Assembly (NCBI GenBank): GCA_023238725.1
Contig: CM041553.1
Location: 6,471,001-6,535,000 of the forward strand
DNA length: 64,000 nucleotides
Direction: 5' to 3'
Origin: Scortum barcoo
Lineage: Eukaryota; Chordata; Actinopteri; Centrarchiformes; Terapontidae
The notes under the pieces are model-generated. The model had not been told where the DNA came from. It made no database searches and saw only the letters and a list, made by a program, of their open reading frames with translations. The first letter of the stretch is position 1. The number at the start of each line of letters is the position of its first letter. The position numbers and the translations under genes were made by a program. Positions 25,901 through 40,214 of the stretch are shown here, piece after piece.

Positions 25901-28900
25901 GCCTGGAACACACTTGGTGCCTAAATGTTAAACACCTCAATAAACACCTCATTGTACCATGTAATTATTCAAAATGCAACACCTAATTTATCAATGAGTC
26001 AAATATAACAAACGTATTAACGTCAGCACAATGTTACAGTGATCCCATACTGTATACAAGTCTTGTACATTCAGCAGTATTTATAATATATCAGAAAACT
26101 GCCATCTTATGCAAAATCAAGCATTAACTGTACTATTTTGAACAATAACAGCCTTGTGTGACATATTTGTAAGTCTCACATCATTTTCTGGACAGAGCAG
26201 TATACATTTGGAGTTTGCACATAACATTCAGTGACTCTTCTTTGTGTCACATAAACACATGACTCCTCCACGGTGCCGTGATGCTCAGCAGGGTAGCATA
26301 AGCTCCAAATATGGAACCAGAAATATTGGGGAGCGACCAAAATCTCTAAAAGCTCACTGTATGATTTTATTTCTGCTGTGTTTATACTGATGCCTCGCTC
26401 GGTAGTGAGCGCGGATTAATGTGGCCGCCTGCCTCATCTCGAACCAGCTGAGGGAACAAGCAGAGTCTGGCTCCTGAGCAGAGGTTGACTCATGTTGTTT
26501 CATAACGGACTGTTCGCTCTCCCCTCTGATTCGTTTCACCATGTCGACTCTCTCAGAGGGAGATCCATAAAAAAAAAAAAGAAAATCAAAGCCTGTTAAA
26601 GTTTAAAAACATGTTTGAACACCTAATGTGAGGTTTAACAGCAACAATAAGCTTTACATTTGATGCATTTTTCCATTAATATTAATAATTATTTTTCCAT
26701 TAATTCCCTATGCCAGTCATTACATGACCACATAAGCCAACTGCTTGGGCACAATTGACGATCCACATGTAAGCAGGAACCAACACACAGACACACGCTA
26801 ATTCATACCATAGATAACTGACTGCCACAACTACAAGATAAATCATTTTTCAAGTCCCCTGAGGTTGCAGACAGACACTAATGACCTTTTCATGATGAAT
26901 CTTGTTTACTCCCTGACGTCAGACCTACATCGGCAGACTTGTTGGTTGAGGGTAATTTATAACTTCAGTGGTGGCTGGTAAGAAACGGATCAATCTGATC
27001 AGATTTGAGGCAGGTCTTTGTACCAACTGTGTCCACGGCAGAAAACCCCCGACCGTATTTACAAACAAACAAGGTGGCGAACTGGTCGATGATCCTCTGT
27101 CACACACACACACTCCTCTGCCCGTATCTCAGCGTGATGCATCCGTAGCTGCTACCCTTCAAATCTCTCATGAGCTGTTTATAGACGGTCATGGACGTCA
27201 GCCAGCGGACTCCGCCCGCTCCCTTTGTGACTGAATGACACCAGCCAAGTAATCCAGTGTCCCCACGGTGCACGGAGGTCAGTCAACACATTAGCAAAGT
27301 GAGATTTTTATATCACATCCTTGAGGTGGACAGTACCATATAAGCACCCCCATTTCTGGACTGAATGTAGACAATGTTTTTAGTGTGTCCTAAATTTGCC
27401 TGTGACATTTTCCACAATTTTGCACAGAGACCACTTCAGGACATGTTGCACCTCCCGACCTGCGAACACTAAAAATATGAATGTGTAACGATTTATAAAA
27501 ATGGACCCACCCAGTCTAATTCCAGCAAAACCCACAGAAAATGAGAGAAAACATGATCTGAAATTGAGATACTGCCGATCTCATGCGGATTGTTTAGAAA
27601 CAGAATAGAGTGTACAGCCAATAAGTCAGACAAACCGCCAAAACGAATGTACTGTACTAACATCCATGAAACTAGCTGTTTTTCAGCCTCACACCCATTG
27701 GATCAACCCTCCATTTAGTTTCTTGACTTTCATCACCCCTTTCACCTCTGCTTCTTTCCCCCTCTCCCTCTGTCCACTGAGATCTGTGATTCATGGCTTC
27801 AAACATTTCAGAAGTGAGTGGAGAGCCGAGGTCTGGGCTAAAGTCATCTGTGTAGTTGAGAAACACTGCAGTGCTGCGGCCTCAGGGGTGAAATATTCTT
27901 TTTGCGATTGCAAAGGACTAAAAATTCCCAGTAAGACCGAGCAAAAAGGGAAAACTGGAACATTCCATCCCCGCTGCACCTGCTGCACACTTTCATGTCA
28001 ATTTAACTGAGGCTGAGATGTTGTCAAAACTGAGTGACGTGCGAGTCAGCGAGTTTACTGACCTTACCTACCTGCTACTAGCTAGTGCAAACTGAGAAGA
28101 AGACAAGTGTCACTCACGCACCATTGTGCAACTCTCAGATTAACTGTATTTGTGGCAAGGTAATTGCTCTATTATTAACCCACCACAGTGAAAAAAGAAA
28201 CCACTTTGGTGCTTGTTTCAGCTCAGTAGTCCCTTTCACAGCTTGGACCCTGCTCCCTACCCTCTGCCCTCCATGACCTGAGCTGAAAGTCTGACACAAA
28301 ACACTTTTTTTTCTGCTGGTGCAAGTGAGTTAGTGCAACTCTCCAGGAACAGCATCAGGCTTTGAAACCAATTTAACAAAGTTCTCAGACTGTGAAATTA
28401 CAACTTCCCGGTCTGAAGTATTTTTTTGCCACACACAGTCATGGGGAAAGGAGCGACACAGCCCCCACAAATTGACTGGTTTCATCAGAATTGAATCCCT
28501 TTGTTCTTGTTCTTATCCCACTTTCTGGTGCGCTGGAACCAGTGGTGGATTAGGCTCCAGATAACTGACTCAAGTCACTTGAGTTACTTAAAAAACTACA
28601 AACTAATGTTAGTTGATGACTCATGCTTGGTTATTACTAATGTAAGTAGGAAATGACCACTAAAGGCAGTATGCTAGTTAGCCAGACACGCTCACACTTG
28701 TAGCATACATTCAAGCAGATGCACACATTTAATCCATAGATTGTCTACAAAGTTTCTTCAAAACGTGGAGAAATTCAAAGCTGTCTGTTTGCAAGACAGC
28801 TGCTGCTGAAATCTGTTCAGGGGAGAGGTTAGTGAACAGTCAGTTGCATAATGAGGATGGTTTATAGGTAGAGGGACACATCTTTAACTTGTAACTATAA

Positions 28901-31189
28901 ACATCTGATGAGTTTTCAAGGAATGTTTTTGTTTTGTGTTTTTTCCACATTTCGTATTTCCAAAACACCAAGATGGACCAGAGGAAAATGATTTTGTCGG
29001 GTAAACAGACACACCTCCAGTTGTTAAGAATTATATTTTGGGTTCTTCGCTATTTATTTCAACACCACCCTGACTGCAAGCATAAACATATTACAGGTAG
29101 TTGAAAAGAGACTCCTGGAAAATATCAGAGCTGAGAGCAGTTTGGATGAAAGGCGTCACCATCTCTGACCTCCTCTGCTGCAGACATCAGTGTCTTCATA
29201 CGTACTCTATCCAGCAGTATATAATCTGCCTCCGAATGACTTTTCACGACAACACATTGTTCATTTAATAGGAACTCAGACTGGGTTGTTGCACCTATTT
29301 AAATGAGCGTAAGTTAGCACTTTACCAACTTCAGACTGGCTTGAATATCACAGAGAATTGCAGACTGCCAGCTGGCACACAGGAAACATGACACATTGCA
29401 CCACTGCTTTTACAAAAACACATCAGTTTTTATTGTAATTACCCTAATGGTAAAGAGAGGCCCTCAATATTTCCAGTAATCTCTGTATTTTTAGACAGAG
29501 CTGTCACTGTGAGACCGGATCATCTGTTTAGAAACTCTCTTTCTCCTTTTGGATGTACGTCTGATGTGAGCATCTGAACATCTGATAAGGCTCGTGATAC
29601 TTAAATGTATCACATGATTTTACATGTAATGAATGTGTCTTCATGTGGAGGAAAGCTCGAGTCCATGTTATTTGGCCTGCATCTTTTCTCCAATGAAATT
29701 TTTGTTGTTGCAAATATTTTCTTGCCAAAAACCACTCGGCCCTCAGAACACATTTCAGCATGGCCAGATTCATTACAAATGCTAATTCAATCGCTGAGAT
29801 GATAACTGGGCTGTTTATTATCATATTCTGACAGAAAGTTGGCGCCTGTCAAGTCACTGGTTGTGTCTGGTTTGGACTACATCGTCTGAGTCAGCAGTAC
29901 AGATGTTTTTTTTTTTTCCTTTGTTCTCAGTTTTTTAGACTATTGGATCACTTTAAACAAAGTTATTTTGTGATGACACTCTCAATATTAATTACTATAT
30001 TTTCTTTTGGATAGTTTTGCATTGGATTGGCTTTTGAAGTGACTTGATTTTGCATAGCTGGGATTAACTAAATGTACATTTGTTGGGTGGACACACAGCT
30101 AAGCATGAAACATCCATAATTTATGATATCAAGAGGCAAAATATGGTTATGAAAATGTCCTGTCCTCCAGTCAAAACCACCAAGAGGATGGCTAGGTCAT
30201 CTCAGACTAAATTAAACTACATTTCTGTGTTTTCTTTTGAAATGCTGCCAATGATACACAATACAGAGTTCAAGGTAAGAGCCATCTGATCAGATGCATG
30301 TTAAGAGGACAAATGGAGGCCGAGTTTTGCTGGAGTGACACCCAAACATCATTTATCTTCATTTGGCTTTGCGGAAGTTCATGGTTTGATTTTTTAAATG
30401 TAAGACCTTCCTGAATCTGTTTGAACTTCTATCCATTATAATATACTAATTTATCACTGACACCTGCTCACAGTATGTGTGAAATGTGAAAAATCTCAAA
30501 TCTTGTCCAGATCTTGTTGGAACATGTAAGTACTATTTGTTCCAGATGTTTTGAAATCACCACTCTGTGCTTTGAACGACCCAGGCCTTAATGTGTTCAA
30601 AATAACACCTGTTGTCCTCTCAAATGCTGCATTTATCCTGACATATGGGAAAAGGTATTTGGCAAATTTTAACATTTACATTTTTCTCCATGTGTTACTA
30701 ATAAGAATAATAAAATACTGTCTTATGACTAACAGCACAGGATTAAGTGTGGTTGAAACCACATAAAGTGTGTCTTGTACTATCCTTACATGGGTATAGC
30801 AGTGATTGGCTCTGTCTAGTTGTAGTTAGCAGAAGCCTGTGCCAAATGTGGTTCAGATGTAGTTTGTGAGGATGCCAGGGTACGCTGACATCTCGTAACA
30901 CACACACATACACACCACCAGTAGCTTTGGAGCACTAAGATGCCCCATTAAAGTACTTCTTCACTGATACTTTACTGGTATTGAGTTGTGTTTGCTGTTT
31001 TGGGTTTCAGCAAGAAAATGACTTTAAGTCTTTCAGATAGATTGAGAAGAAATTACAAAATAAATTGCTCAAAGTCACTCATTTCTTCTATACTGACAAA
31101 CATTTTATTTACTTCTGACAAACTTTTGCTGCAAGTTGCAATAATCGTTTTATTCTGCAATGGATGGTAAAACATGTACTTCTTAAAAT
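22920..31189. other. intergenic, gene desert
   Basis: About 8 kb without any exon, RNA gene or clear element that I could support. Open frames here are short, lack splice context and resemble no family. Small poly-A and poly-T tracts occur (26570-26580, 29906-29917). Confidence 0.5.
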
Positions 31190-31730
31190 GCTTTAAATAA
31201 ATAGTTTGACAGTTTATGAAATACACTCTCTCATACAAATAAGAAGCTAGCACCAGAATCATTTAGCTTAGCATTGAGACTGGAAACAACGGGAAACTGC
31301 GAGCCTGGCTCTGTCCAGAATCCACATACCAGCACCTCTAAAGCTCATTAATAAACCTTTTATACAAGGTTCAATCTGCACAAAAACCATACCATAAAAA
31401 CAACATGTTGTAGTCAGTGTACCAGACTATTTCTTGTTACAGTGACTTGTGTGGTCTGTCATCACCATGAAGGCAACCAGTTGAGACTCCAAGAGACATA
31501 AAATGCTAATGACTGAGTTAGAGGTGCTGATCAATGAATTTTGGTCCCTTTGAACAAAGCCAGGCTAGCTGTTTCTCCTGTTTCCAGTGCCAACCAGCTG
31601 CCTGTTGTAGCTCCATATTTAACGGACAGATAGAAAAGTGGTATCAGTGTTCTCATCTCAACTTTCTGCAAGAGAGAAAATAGTTAAAATAGTTTTTTTT
31701 CCCCAAAATATTGAACTATTGCTTTAAAAA
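31190..31730. mobile_element. MITE-like element with terminal inverted repeats, about 540 bp
   Basis: The left end, gctttaaataaatagtttga, matches the reverse complement of the right end (ttgaactattgctttaaa at 31711-31728) as an imperfect inverted repeat. Inside are ttagcttagcattgagactg and cgagcctggctctgtccaga, then taccagcacctctaaagctc, ccagactatttcttgttaca and aaagtggtatcagtgttctc. I recognise this order as a repeat common in percomorph fish. It has no coding capacity, so it is non-autonomous. Confidence 0.7.
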
Positions 31731-32100
31731 ACTGCATGGTATATAAAAGTTATTAATTTACAGAATGAAGAGTGAACTTTTTAGTTTTCACCCTGTCATT
31801 CAACATGCACACTCTTATGTATTTGATAGCACATACTTCACATTTACTCCTTCAGTGTTTTTCAATAAAGCTGCAGCCTTCAAATTATTTACAGTAACGT
31901 AGATATTGCTGTGATTAAGCAGAAGCCGCTTCAGGCCACCTACATGGGCCTGGCAGCACGTTTGAGCGTAGACATTATTGTCCTCATCAGATGAAGGCAT
32001 GGAACAAATGTTCTGTTGAGCCAGCTAAAAGTCAATTAGAGTGCGTAGATTTATGTGTCTTTGTGTGAATGAACACACTGGTGCGTGTGTTTGTTTGTAC

Positions 32101-32137
<37 letters not shown>

Positions 32138-32692
32138 GGGAGCTCTCCAACAAGAAAAGAAAACATGTTTACGTCCTTATAATTATGGAGGTTGTAAATG
32201 ATGTGTGCCCTTTTGATGTTCCATAAAGAACAGAGGACTATAAAACAGGATTACCTGAAAACGATGAGACGTACTGTATATTGGCATTTTGAGTCAACGG
32301 TTTTCATGAAGTGTAGATCTATTTACGGGTTAAATATTAGTGTTATGTCTCATCATTCCTAATTCTCTGCATGACATAATGTTCCCGGTCTAAAACCTTT
32401 TATAGACACATCTAACCAAATTGTTTATCATCAGCTAAAGTGTCTCTTTTTGGCTCATAAAATCCCATTTTGTACATCCCATTTTGTTTTTTTTTATCCT
32501 TTTGTTTTTTTTCAACCTGTAGAAACAAACTAAACAGAAATGAGGGAGCGCGTGTACCGATGATGTAATCTAGAGTACAGACACACCAAAACTGCCATTT
32601 TTTCTTTAATTTCTTCTTTTCATTCAGATTGTGTTCCATTTTTGGAAAAAAAACAAACAAACAAGCAATTGCTCCATATTACATTTTAATGG
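31731..32692. other. intergenic
   Basis: No gene was recognised. It holds the GT microsatellite listed separately, and the bases acattttaatgg at its end (32681-32692) are the left target-site duplication of the SINE that follows. Confidence 0.5.
32103..32135. repeat. (TG)n microsatellite
   Basis: About 16 uninterrupted TG units. A valine/cysteine-rich shadow reading frame here is caused by the repeat. Confidence 0.95.
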
Positions 32693-32907
32693 GGGCGGCC
32701 AGATAGCTCAACTAGACTCAACTATGGATGTAGAGACGAACTCCCATGCAGCAGGTTTGATCCCAACCCTTGCTGCATATCATCCCCTCATCCCTTCTCC
32801 CTGTGACTGACTGGCAATTGACCAGTCCAGGGGTGTGCCCCTGCCTTTTGCCCAATGACAGCTGGGATAGGCTCCAGCAGAAAATGGATGGATGGATGGA
32901 TGGATGG
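32693..32907 (+). mobile_element. tRNA-derived SINE, full length, with 12-bp target-site duplication
   Basis: The head has Pol III promoter boxes: an A box, tagctcaactag, at 32704-32715 and a B box, ggtttgatccc, at 32754-32764. The tail carries the fish motif cccaatgacagctgggatag, then ggctccagcagaaaatgg, and ends in tandem TGGA units. The identical 12-mer acattttaatgg flanks it at 32681-32692 and 32908-32919. Perfect flanks point to a fairly recent insertion by LINE-type target-primed reverse transcription. Confidence 0.88.
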
Positions 32908-33199
32908 ACATTTTAATGGACGTACATTAAAACATAACTAAACTTAATGTTCAAATAACCACACTTATCTTTGTTACATTTACATAACAGCTGAACTGAG
33001 ATGCCATCACATAAGTCTGAGTCTGGACCGCAGAGATGCTGGGCGAACAAGGATCAGTGATGAGCCTTTGATCCTCTCATGAAGCCTCAACAGTCGCTTG
33101 AAATAAGAGCAGCGCACTGATTCTGTTCCTGGCGCTCTTGTTCCCCGTCCCAGCTGTTTGTGCTCCATCATCGATGTGAGACTGAAACGAAAAGCACAA

Positions 33200-33540
33200 A
33201 CAGGTTCACCAGCAGTACTGTACATACTACACTGTCATATCCACCCACCTCTGTATATAAGCTATCTGCTGCAACAATTTATTTATCCCATGCATGGTTT
33301 GCACTTTCACCACTCTACTGCACTCTGTTGTTACACTTGAACATAGTAGTTTAAGTTATATTTATTTTTTACTTTTGAGCTGCTGTTATTTTACTTTTAT
33401 TTATTATATCTTTCTGATGCCTTTTGAGCTGCTGTCTGTTCTTTTGTATTCTGTGTAGGTACTGAGAGAGTGCTGTCAAACCGCAGTCAAATTTCTTGTA
33501 TGTGTGTACATACCGGGCCAATAAAGTGAGTCTGATTTTG
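33200..33540 (+). mobile_element. 3' UTR and tail of a non-LTR retrotransposon
   Basis: A segment rich in gagctgctgt and ttgcactttcacc motifs ends with caaatttcttgtatgtgtgt, acataccgggccaataaagt and gagtctgatttt. That is the standard 3' end of a fish LINE family (caaatttccttgtatgtg...ctggcaataaagctgattctgattc). No coding part of the element is left. Confidence 0.7.
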
Positions 33541-35811
33541 AAAATCTTAAACCTAGAAACCAAGAAAATTGTTGATTTCACATCACTTCACGTTCATATT
33601 CCCAGCCTGAGTCTGGGGTCGACTTTGTGGTGTTATGTCCTGCATTCACAAAGATGATTATTTAAATCATTTAAATGCACCACCACCAACATTTTTACCT
33701 TTTACTTTAAACAGTTTAAAATGCTGTAAAATTATTAATACGTACTGAGACCGGATCAGAATAAACAGAATAAACCTGCCGTTCCAGTAGAGGTTTTCCA
33801 TGAATGAATCTGTGAACATTATGTTCTAGTGTAGCCGAGATCTCTGGGTGAGTCAGAGAGATATGTCATTTGGGCTTTTACGCAGGCTCGATTAGGGGGC
33901 CAGGAAACATCAGGAGTGCTGAAAACTCCAGGATCACTGTATGTCAAGTGGTTTGTTGTAGCTTTTTTATTTTGATTAAGCATTTTCCTAAATTAACTTG
34001 CCCTTAACAAGCCTGTTAATTATCCACTGTTGTGTCATATGAGAGAATATTATACTGAGTAATCAATCATTCATTACCGGTTTATATACGGTTTCACTTG
34101 CTGACAAATACATAAATTAGCACTTACAAATGTTGTCATATGTTTTTATATTTGCTTACAACTGTGTTAAAGTGTATGCTATCAACAATTTATAAATTGT
34201 AACATGCTGCTTATAATAGCTAGATTTCATGTATGCTATTAAAAATATAAGTCAAATTAATATAGGCCACAATTTGGAGGATTGATTTTGACATTTGTTG
34301 GGGTCATTAGAGTTTCGAGCCACACCGACAAATTACCTAATGGAAAACAATGTCCATCAGTCTCCAGGGGTTGGAGTAGAGAAAGTCAAACTGGAGGTAA
34401 ACGCAGCTGAATTGCTATCAGCGGTGTTACCAAAATCAGTGAGCTGGCATGTTACTTTCACTGTGTCACCACAGTACAGTATGTACCCTGGGCAGAACTT
34501 GATGAGCAAGATCAGCATCGCAAACGCAGCAGAAGGTTTGTGGTTGAGAGCGTGAGTTATCTGTCCATCTGCCTACACCGTCTCCCATAGCGTCACACAG
34601 CTGCGTGAGGCCTGCACTAAATCTGTCACACAGTCTACACTTATCCCTGTCTAAACGTTTAGGTCGAAGACGAATGCAGGGGAAATAACAGGAAGCAAGT
34701 GTCCAGTTTAATTCATGAACCAACTTCCTGGGCATTTTGTTACAGAATATAAGGAATGTTTTAAAGATTTTACCATTAAGATTAGAGTTCTGTGTTTTCT
34801 GTGAAGCACAATATGATCTGCGATCCACGGTAACACTTGAGTCCAGATGAATCCAATCGATTTCAGCCCTGAAGCTGCAGTGTACGGCCACTGACATTTC
34901 ATCATAGCCGTGAGACTGATGATGAAATGAAAATGAAATGGAGGGAGGGAGCTGGAGTTAAGGGATGGATGGCTTCAAAACAACCCACGGTCACAGCTTT
35001 CTCCTATTATTGTTGGTACTGTAAATCTCTTTGTGTGGGGAGCATTTTAAAGGAGTAACACCGACATGTAGTTGCTGCTCCCTCAGCCTCTAAGTTGAAT
35101 TGCTAGGAGGTCAACAACCGTCTGCCTTTCTCCAAACTGATCACTTTTTATCATCAAAATCAATCAAACCTGTGCTAAAGAGGTGTATTAAAGGTTGTGC
35201 AGTGAATAAAACTCTATTTAATGACTCCATAATCTGAGATCATTTCCATCATGATATCAAACAAAACAATAGCTAACACACAGAATGACAGCTGAATATA
35301 TACTTAGAAAAAAAGAAGAAAAAAGAAAAAGATGTGTACTGCAAATGGCTAGAGTATTGCTCCACATTAAATGAGGGCTGACAATGATTTGATCAGTCTG
35401 GCCACATATTTTTCATGGTTTGGGTTTGACAGATGAAAAATGTGATGTGTGAGAGCATGAACTGCCTTCAGGCCAGACAGGGAGGAAAACGTGAAAACTT
35501 TTGTACTCCATTTGATGCCATGCAGCATTTTATTACATGTTGATGCAAGTTAAATGTTTCTCACTTGCTTCAGTGGCACAAGTCAGAAATAGAAAACAGA
35601 GACTGATTTCCTGGCAACACTCGGCACCATACGGTTCTGTGGATTGGCTAATGGTTTCATCGTTTCAGGCTATACACACTTTGTCTTCATTAGGTAGTGC
35701 TTTATGTCCTCTAAGCTCCTCTAGCTGATTATTCTGGGTTGATATAGTACCTTTGATCCCTGAACTGAAAAATAACATGAACACCCGCAACCTACACTGA
35801 TTGCGTATCAA
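33541..35811. other. intergenic, gene desert
   Basis: Nothing could be assigned. Open frames near 34295-34555 (+) and 34466-34897 (-) lack splice sites and known domains. Confidence 0.5.
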
Positions 35812-35899
35812 CATTTGACATTTTAGAAATGCCTTAATTTGCTTTCTTGCAGAGAGTTAGATGAGAACCGCTTCGCTTGTTGTCAAACTGCTCCTTTAA
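35812..35899. mobile_element. internally deleted copy of the MITE at 31190-31730
   Basis: The left part, catttgacattttagaaatg followed by gctttcttgcagagagttag, and atgagaac correspond to the reverse complement of the right end of the larger element. The right part, tgtcaaactgctcctttaat, corresponds to its other end. Both termini survive with almost no interior, giving a copy of about 90 bp. Confidence 0.5.
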
Positions 35900-38800
35900 T
35901 GTGTATCTAAATTTTAAATTATCAATGTGTCAATGTATAACAATGACACGAATCAGATAAGTACAGGACATTACTGTTGTGATCATCGGGATTATGAATT
36001 CGAGAGAGCAGCAGTCTGATCTCATCCGAATCCTTTCAAATTTATAGCATTGTCTTTGCAAAAACCACATAAGAGTACATAAGTAAATAAGAAAATTGCA
36101 GTATTAAATTTAAATCTGAACTTTGATCTGAATTAACACACTGATTAACACATGGGGCTGTCTGAAGCACTAGTTGGTGCTTCCAGGTAAGATGTTAATG
36201 TGTGTGATGTAACTGAAGACACGATGAAGCTCTCGCCTCTTTGTGTGTCTTGATAGGTGGTTGGCTGATTGTGTCACCATCCACTATTAATAACATCTCT
36301 GCTGATTTGATTAGGACAGGCTGTGGTTCTTAAATCTTGCTCTGCTGCAGACACACTTTAATTACCACTTCCCCTCTTTTATTCACACTGACAGGGCCTC
36401 TCATTAATCACTACACGGAGGCGAGACCTTCAGTTTTATTACCGCAGATATCAGCAAAGCGACTGAGCGCACAACCCGTGACGTACGATGGCAGGCTGTG
36501 TCGTGGATGTTCATCTTCTTTCTGCTTATTTTCCTGCTAAACTGGTTAAATTGGAAAATGTTTTTGTCTTTTCTGTTCTTTGATATAAAGGTCCCGGAAT
36601 GTGGAGGTCACATTCATTGAGTAGCACAAAAAATTAACCCTTCAACTCAGAATTTATGTCTTTGATTGCCATTCATGCATTCATATTCTATGTCTTGGCA
36701 AATAACCATCAGACCGAGCACATCAGCCAACATGACTGGAGACAGCAGAGTCCTCCTACAGATTTATTTAGATTTTGACTGAACATGGGTTTAGTTTGGC
36801 CGAGGCAGTGTAGGGAGAGTTTGCTCTGATGTAGATCATTAAACACTGGTATGGAAAACTGTCATTGGTTTTCACTATGAAAAAAAGATTTATAAGGAAA
36901 AAAAGCCACAGAAACGTAACATCTTTACCATTTGCAAAGACAACAGGAAGGACGTTTTGAGGATTTCTCTTCCCAGAAACACTTTTTGGTTGAGAGACTG
37001 TCAGGAGATCTATCTCTGGATGTGTTTCCTGGCACCTGTTGACTTTTAAAATGAATTACATAATGACAAGGAAATACATAAATGTCTATTTTGTCCTTTA
37101 GAAAAAGGTCACAGTGTTCTTTCTCAGCAAAGGTACAACATGAGCATTTAAAAGAATTAGAAGAGCTCAGACTCCTCTGTGCATAAAGTATAACTAAACA
37201 TTTAACAACTATTTTTTTTACCAAATGTGCATTAAGTTATGTAATTAAGAAGATGATCATCCAGGAAACTGGTGGTACAAAGTTTTATGTGTATGTAGCA
37301 GCTGTGGGAATAAAAGATGGACAGGGTTGGTGACAGGAAAAGTGAAAGCTAAAGTTCCATCCATCCTCCATCTTCCTAAACCCCAACAATTTAATCCTGA
37401 CACGGACATAATCCTGACATACGTTCATGGCTCATGGTGTTGGTTTTAGTAGTATCCAGTTACTGTGACATACTCCTCTATTTCAGATAGCCTTTTGTCA
37501 GTGTCGTCCAATGTGGAGGCAGAAAATGTAGACACCTTGTGTTTGGTTATTGTCGTTGCTGTCCGGTTTTACTTTATAGGTCAGAGGGTCAAATAATTTA
37601 TGTGGTGACAGAGAAATAAAGAAGAGAATTCAGAATCTTGCACTGTGGCCTGAGATCAACATATTTCACTGTGCACAATAGTGCCGCTGTCATTGGTTTT
37701 AAAATCTTCAAGGACATGCAGTAGGCCTGATAATGTGAGACATTTATAATAGTCCAACAGACGTCATTGAGTAAGAACTTTTCTAATACACCTCATTTGA
37801 CAGCCGGGTGCTGTTAATAGGGGAAGCAATTACTATGAGGAATATGTCCAACATTCATGAATCTTTATAACCATTTTGAATTTCTATATTGTATGATGTA
37901 ATAATATCTGCCCACAGATATAAAAAGAGAAGTGTAAATAACTTGAGATGCATAACAGTCTCTCTTTTGTACTATCATGTTGCAGTGATCTATGGAAACA
38001 GATATCTGGAAGCTGTTTTTTACCTGAAATTTTTACCTGATGATGCCACTGGACGAAAAGTCAGGGGGTCGAAGTAATTACAAGACATCCATTTAATAGC
38101 TGTTGAGGTATTTCAGAGAATATAGTTTTGTAGTTCATAGGATTACACTGTATCTTGATGATCAGTTAGTCAGCAGAATATGCAACACACTTAGGAAGAA
38201 GACCAAAATCATCCTAGTTCTACACTTTCTAAGAAAAAACTCTCTCAAGATGTTGTTTAGCGTTCAGAGAAAGCACAACAAATCAGGCTCAGCTGCTTTA
38301 GTACTGAAAACATTTGGTCTGGCCTAAATAAAACACCTTGCAGAATAATTGAAAGATACTCCAGGTCCTTGAGCTCAGTAGACTCATTTGAAACTTGGCA
38401 GTCTTTGGTTTCTATCACATCGTGTCACATTGGGGGGGTGTTTACTCTGGAAGTGTAGACCAGTCGCCTTGATGTGTCTAAACACTGTTGTTCTGTCTCC
38501 AGTAATTATTCAGCTGCGTTAACACAGCACAGTCTTTCCACTAATTTGTGTCTGTTTTGCTCCCTCCAGAAATAAAGTGCAGGTACTGTTATTAATGTAT
38601 TAAACATATTTTAGTTGATTGTAGGAAACACTGACAAGGCCCTCTAACCTGAACAACAATCTTAATCGTTACTAAGGAGATCTGCTATTGTTTTAACAAT
38701 AAAAGCATAATTGCACTGCTTTGTTTTTTTTGGTTTGTTTTTTTTTTGTTTTTACCTTAACCTTTGACTTTAAAGCTGACTCAGATTACAGGATATTCCT

Positions 38801-40214
38801 CATCTTACTACCAAGTCCAAAGAACGCTGATGTGAGTAAGTTTAAGTGTCACTCCCTCTGAAAATGTAAAAATGAACTATCTTCTAAAAAACTTCTGCTA
38901 AAATAAACTTTTAGTTTTGAACAGATGACAACTGTGAGCATTTGAGGATTTTGCGACTTCTCTTGGCACAGTGAGCAGCCTCCTCACATCTTTGCAGAGT
39001 CTGAGACACAGTGTAGGCAAAACAGTAACTTAGTATGAGAAATGACCTCTGGGTTTCAGCCAGACAGCCAGGGAGCAGTTTTTAAACAATTTGCAATACA
39101 AGGAGTGAGACACAGAGAAAAGCAGCTGAACTTACTTCTGTCTTTGATGGCATGCTTGTCTCCTCGTCTCTCGGCTGAATATTCTCATGCAAACATTCCT
39201 CTGTTTCAGTCTTGGCCTGTAGTTTCCGAGGTGCCCAGACAGATAGAGTGTGGCTTTCCACTCATAATAGCCAGCATCTCCTTAAACTGTCAATGAGGAA
39301 TGCAAAAACCTTTGCCACACTGAATGCATTTACATGATGTCACATTGTCCTCTTGAAGCTAGTTTATTTTTTACTGTCACGGGCCTGACTTTCCTTGCTG
39401 TAATATAAAAAAATTCAAATATTACAGAGCACATTTACTGGCGAACCAAACTCCTGTCAGCTTCAAAGCTACTTAAATGTTAAGAAATACTCAATCTCTC
39501 TGACATATAGGCATGCGCTCTGCAGCACATTTTTGGCAAAATGGACGATGAGAGGAACCGTTGAACAGTTGTGGTGGGGGAGGTTTGAGTTTTGGAGCCA
39601 AGATGGAATATTTGTGTGCACATGCAACAAGAAAACTCAATGCTTTTTTTTTTTTTTTTTTACTTTCAATGGTACATTCAAACATCAAGAATAGATAGAG
39701 ATCTTACCCCGAATGTCTCCAATCTGATGAGGTCCTCCATCTCAGAGTGCTTCAAAGATCTTCAGGTATGCAGTCAGTGGGATTTTTCACATTGTGGTCA
39801 GTAGAAGGGGGGAACGGTGTAGAAGGAACCTCAAACCCATAAACCCCAGACTTAGTATTGGAAGAGCCAGTGGGCTGCAGGGGCCAAATGGCACCATTTG
39901 TAAGAGCAATTGATGAGGAAAATGGGGGCAATGGGGTCTCCTTTCAGAGCTGGAGAAAAACACACATGGCGGCCAAACACTTGATTGTTGCACTTAAAGT
40001 CTAAATGGGCACCAGGAAAGGAAGACAATCAGACATAAATTATTGGCTTTTTGGTCCAAGATCAGCACACACAGAGACAAGCCTATTCTGATGTGTTAAC
40101 GAGTTACATGAGGCCAAAACACAAAGTGATCTAATTCAGCATTGACTTCACAAGATGCCATGTCTATTCTATTTGAATGGAAAAACACAAGAAAAATTCA
40201 TTTGGAACTAGTTT
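35900..40214. other. intergenic, gene desert
   Basis: No gene, RNA gene or clear transposon is supported. T-rich runs occur at 38724-38752 and a run of about 20 T at 39643-39661. Confidence 0.5.

Noticed and set aside
32041..32226. cysteine/valine-rich open frame
   Set aside because: Created by the (TG)n microsatellite at 32103-32135.
34466..34897. 143-codon minus-strand open frame
   Set aside because: No recognisable family, no splice sites, and ordinary desert base composition. Chance is the likeliest source.
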